From contig NZ_CP022161.1 of assembly GCF_002214185.1 (NCBI RefSeq), positions 9,989,486 through 10,053,485 on the forward strand: 64,000 bases of DNA. The letters are read 5' to 3'. The first letter of the stretch is position 1, and each line of letters starts with the position of its first letter. Source of the stretch: Streptomyces capitiformicae. Lineage in GTDB: Bacteria > Actinomycetota > Actinomycetes > Streptomycetales > Streptomycetaceae. The notes under the pieces were generated by a model. It searched no databases. It worked only from the letters and a program-made list of their open reading frames with translations, and was not told the origin of the DNA. The translations under genes were made by a program, and so were the position numbers. Shown here one piece after another: positions 63,501 through 64,000 of this stretch.

Positions 63501-64000
63501 AAGGCAGAGTTGGCTGCGGCCTCGCGGGTGTGGACCACCAAGTGGTATGTAAATCCGTCCGGGTGGGCCTGCACGGCGAGGTCCACGTCGGGGAGCACCG
63601 ACCGGTACACGGCCGACGACCCGTCGACCTCCGGTTTCGGGAGCGCCCACGGCGACGACACCGCGTACTCCTTGTCGGCCGTCACCATCCGGGCCAGCGG
63701 TTCGCCGGTGCCGCCGCTGGAGAAACGGATGTCCTCGGCTGCACGCGGTGCGAGGCCGCCGTCCGGCCGTGTGACGAGCGTGGTGTCGACATCCGTCCAC
63801 TTACCGGCCTTCAGGACCCGCTCGGGCGAAGCCGCCGTTTCGGCGGTGAATGTCCCGTCGGGATTGGCTACCACCCGGCTGGTCGGCGACGTCAACTCGC
63901 CGATCTCAACGCTTTTGCCGGAGGCGACCGCCTTCTCAGAAGCGCGTTGCTCGGGCGTGGCGGCCGGAAGCGCGTCATCCTCCCAGAACTCCTTGCCCCG
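60551..64000 (-). CDS. Secreted LamG/DNRLRE-domain protein of the Rhs locus, module 2 (5' end outside window)
   Basis: At least 1,150 residues; the frame stays open past the window edge (upstream residues KEFWEDDALPAATPEQRA), so start and signal peptide are not seen. Features: an N-terminal beta region with GSALMWDAG, a DNRLRE domain (around 63100-62640; RSLFQFDTRRVAGKKIVNATF, TTWNKPPKW), Ig-like repeats, and two LamG domains at the C-terminus (FTVSAWARLTAKDHIST and FSLAGWVNLATQSKLDD). It has one LamG more than module 1. The Rhs gene starts 81 bases downstream. Confidence 0.88.
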   Translation of the reverse strand, partial: RGKEFWEDDALPAATPEQRASEKAVASGKSVEIGELTSPTSRVVANPDGTFTAETAASPERVLKAGKWTDVDTTLVTRPDGGLAPRAAEDIRFSSGGTGEPLARMVTADKEYAVSSPWALPKPEVDGSSAVYRSVLPDVDLAVQAHPDGFTYHLVVHTREAAANSALQKVSFPVEAKGLSVRTDDSGAATFVDGSGHAVISSGSALMWDAGTTTAKAGSAAKSTSTGSAFAAETAADTLGTSPRSRTAVMETDVTNDALSIVPDQDFLASSATSYPVVLDPPAVKATLTGWTALWSNSPGTSLWKTKHALGVGYDAFVDNKKSRSLFQFDTRRVAGKKIVNATFTPYAIWSANCVKHDVDLYRTSQIFSSTTWNKPPKWLAKVDTVSAAKGHSSDCPDGDIEFDATAAVAHTAKAKDTLTTLGLRADEGDPIAWKQFLSPLDPDATSSRKPRLSITYVTPPSSKPSSVKMSDPKVSCSASSAPAQIRDTTPRLTATPTSSDASNSSLRPNFELYKGSSTTETSLKPSTWTDSGTAGTVVTAALDQAVTYKFRARTEYRYTWKGDTHSLFGPWSSYCYFKVDSKGPPVPKVSSTVYKECGGTVCEAADPELGSVGMTAGFKIDAGASDVRRYDWWLNGAKLGSKTFTANTSTYEIEAAPDKRLTNTLRVQTYDGAGNPSAHYDYLFKVAKGSDPVASWKLDDGSGATAADSSGKNRPLALTSASWTDKARLGGGLRANGTNTAGSTTASVLDTTNSFTVSAWARLTAKDHISTVAAQSGTRVGTFQIYYSQSYDRWIFNRYSADTDNPTIVRAVAKKPPVVGAWTHLMGVYDHNKKQIRFYVNGQLQATTEFTTPWAAKGSFEVGRMKGSGTYSSWFEGDLDHVQVWNRVVFENEMWSIANTVNPATGRTEPALLANWGLDEASGTTAADATGRSNPLQLQTGAAFAATEDPAHGNVLELDAEKLGRATSTVALDESGSFSLAGWVNLATQSKLDDTTVAHSPSVFSHPGAERNSFRLWYRQEAGQSIGDWNFGRYETDVLGGPAVAAVSDEVNSPGGWVHVAAVFDAVNKSIHLYVSGQRQGDEDGVLSEEAFQPTGPLMVGGARRHDNGEWGNALPGQLDDLRVYAGVLSDDEITQLATVDEPPVPVE

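Overview
The window is Streptomyces-type DNA: very high GC, third-codon GC bias strong enough to leave long open frames on both strands, twin low-complexity secreted proteins, a DUF397 protein, a Ser/Thr kinase with a PQQ-type beta-propeller, deazaflavin-type reductases, ROK and PucR regulators and actinobacterial insertion sequences. The density of broken insertion sequences and recombinases, together with Rhs-type toxins, suggests an accessory or chromosome-arm region.

Layout. 1-3.9 kb: an ISAs1-type transposase interrupted by what looks like the 5' end of a group II intron, a lipoprotein, an acyltransferase remnant, two tandem Ser/Gly-rich secreted proteins, and a decayed DUF5753 regulator with its DUF397 partner. 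3.9-7.5 kb: a kinase/beta-propeller protein and a two-domain VOC protein. 7.8-22 kb: a catabolic locus (TetR regulator, deazaflavin-type nitroreductase, acyl-CoA dehydrogenase, SCP-x-like thiolase, DUF35 zinc-ribbon protein, DoxX, flavin monooxygenase, acyl-CoA synthetase, enoyl-CoA hydratase, flavin reductase). Its promoters share a palindrome, CTGACGGNNCGTCAG, so it reads as one TetR-controlled CoA-thioester degradation regulon. Short tandem repeats sit at the ends of many of these genes.

22-38.6 kb is a scrap-yard: a frameshifted TnpB-like gene, remnants of IS701, IS5, IS256, IS1182 and IS3 elements, pieces of tyrosine recombinases, and an in-frame chimera of DnaE2 with an IS5 transposase. 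Intact islands remain inside it: a Gfo/Idh/MocA dehydrogenase with a ROK regulator, a beta-propeller protein, and a TetR/MFS/cupin efflux unit. 38.6-46.1 kb holds a PucR-centred locus: HAD dehalogenase, broken FAD amine oxidase, PucR regulator, and a large fusion of an APH-type kinase with a class III aminotransferase-fold (phospholyase-like) enzyme. The two outward promoters carry nearly identical inverted copies of a leader of about 105 bp, each with a TTGTGC-N4-GCACAA palindrome.

46-64 kb, all on the minus strand, is a polymorphic-toxin locus with two modules. Each pairs a LamG/DNRLRE-type secreted protein with an Rhs/YD-repeat protein. One Rhs is truncated after about 430 residues. The other is full length (about 2,316 aa) with a pretoxin HINT domain, a variable C-terminal toxin and an overlapping immunity gene. 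Between the modules lie an orphan toxin tip with its own putative immunity gene, a perfect 38-bp palindrome, and the 3' half of a tRNA-Thr gene with its terminator, which looks like an integration (att) scar.
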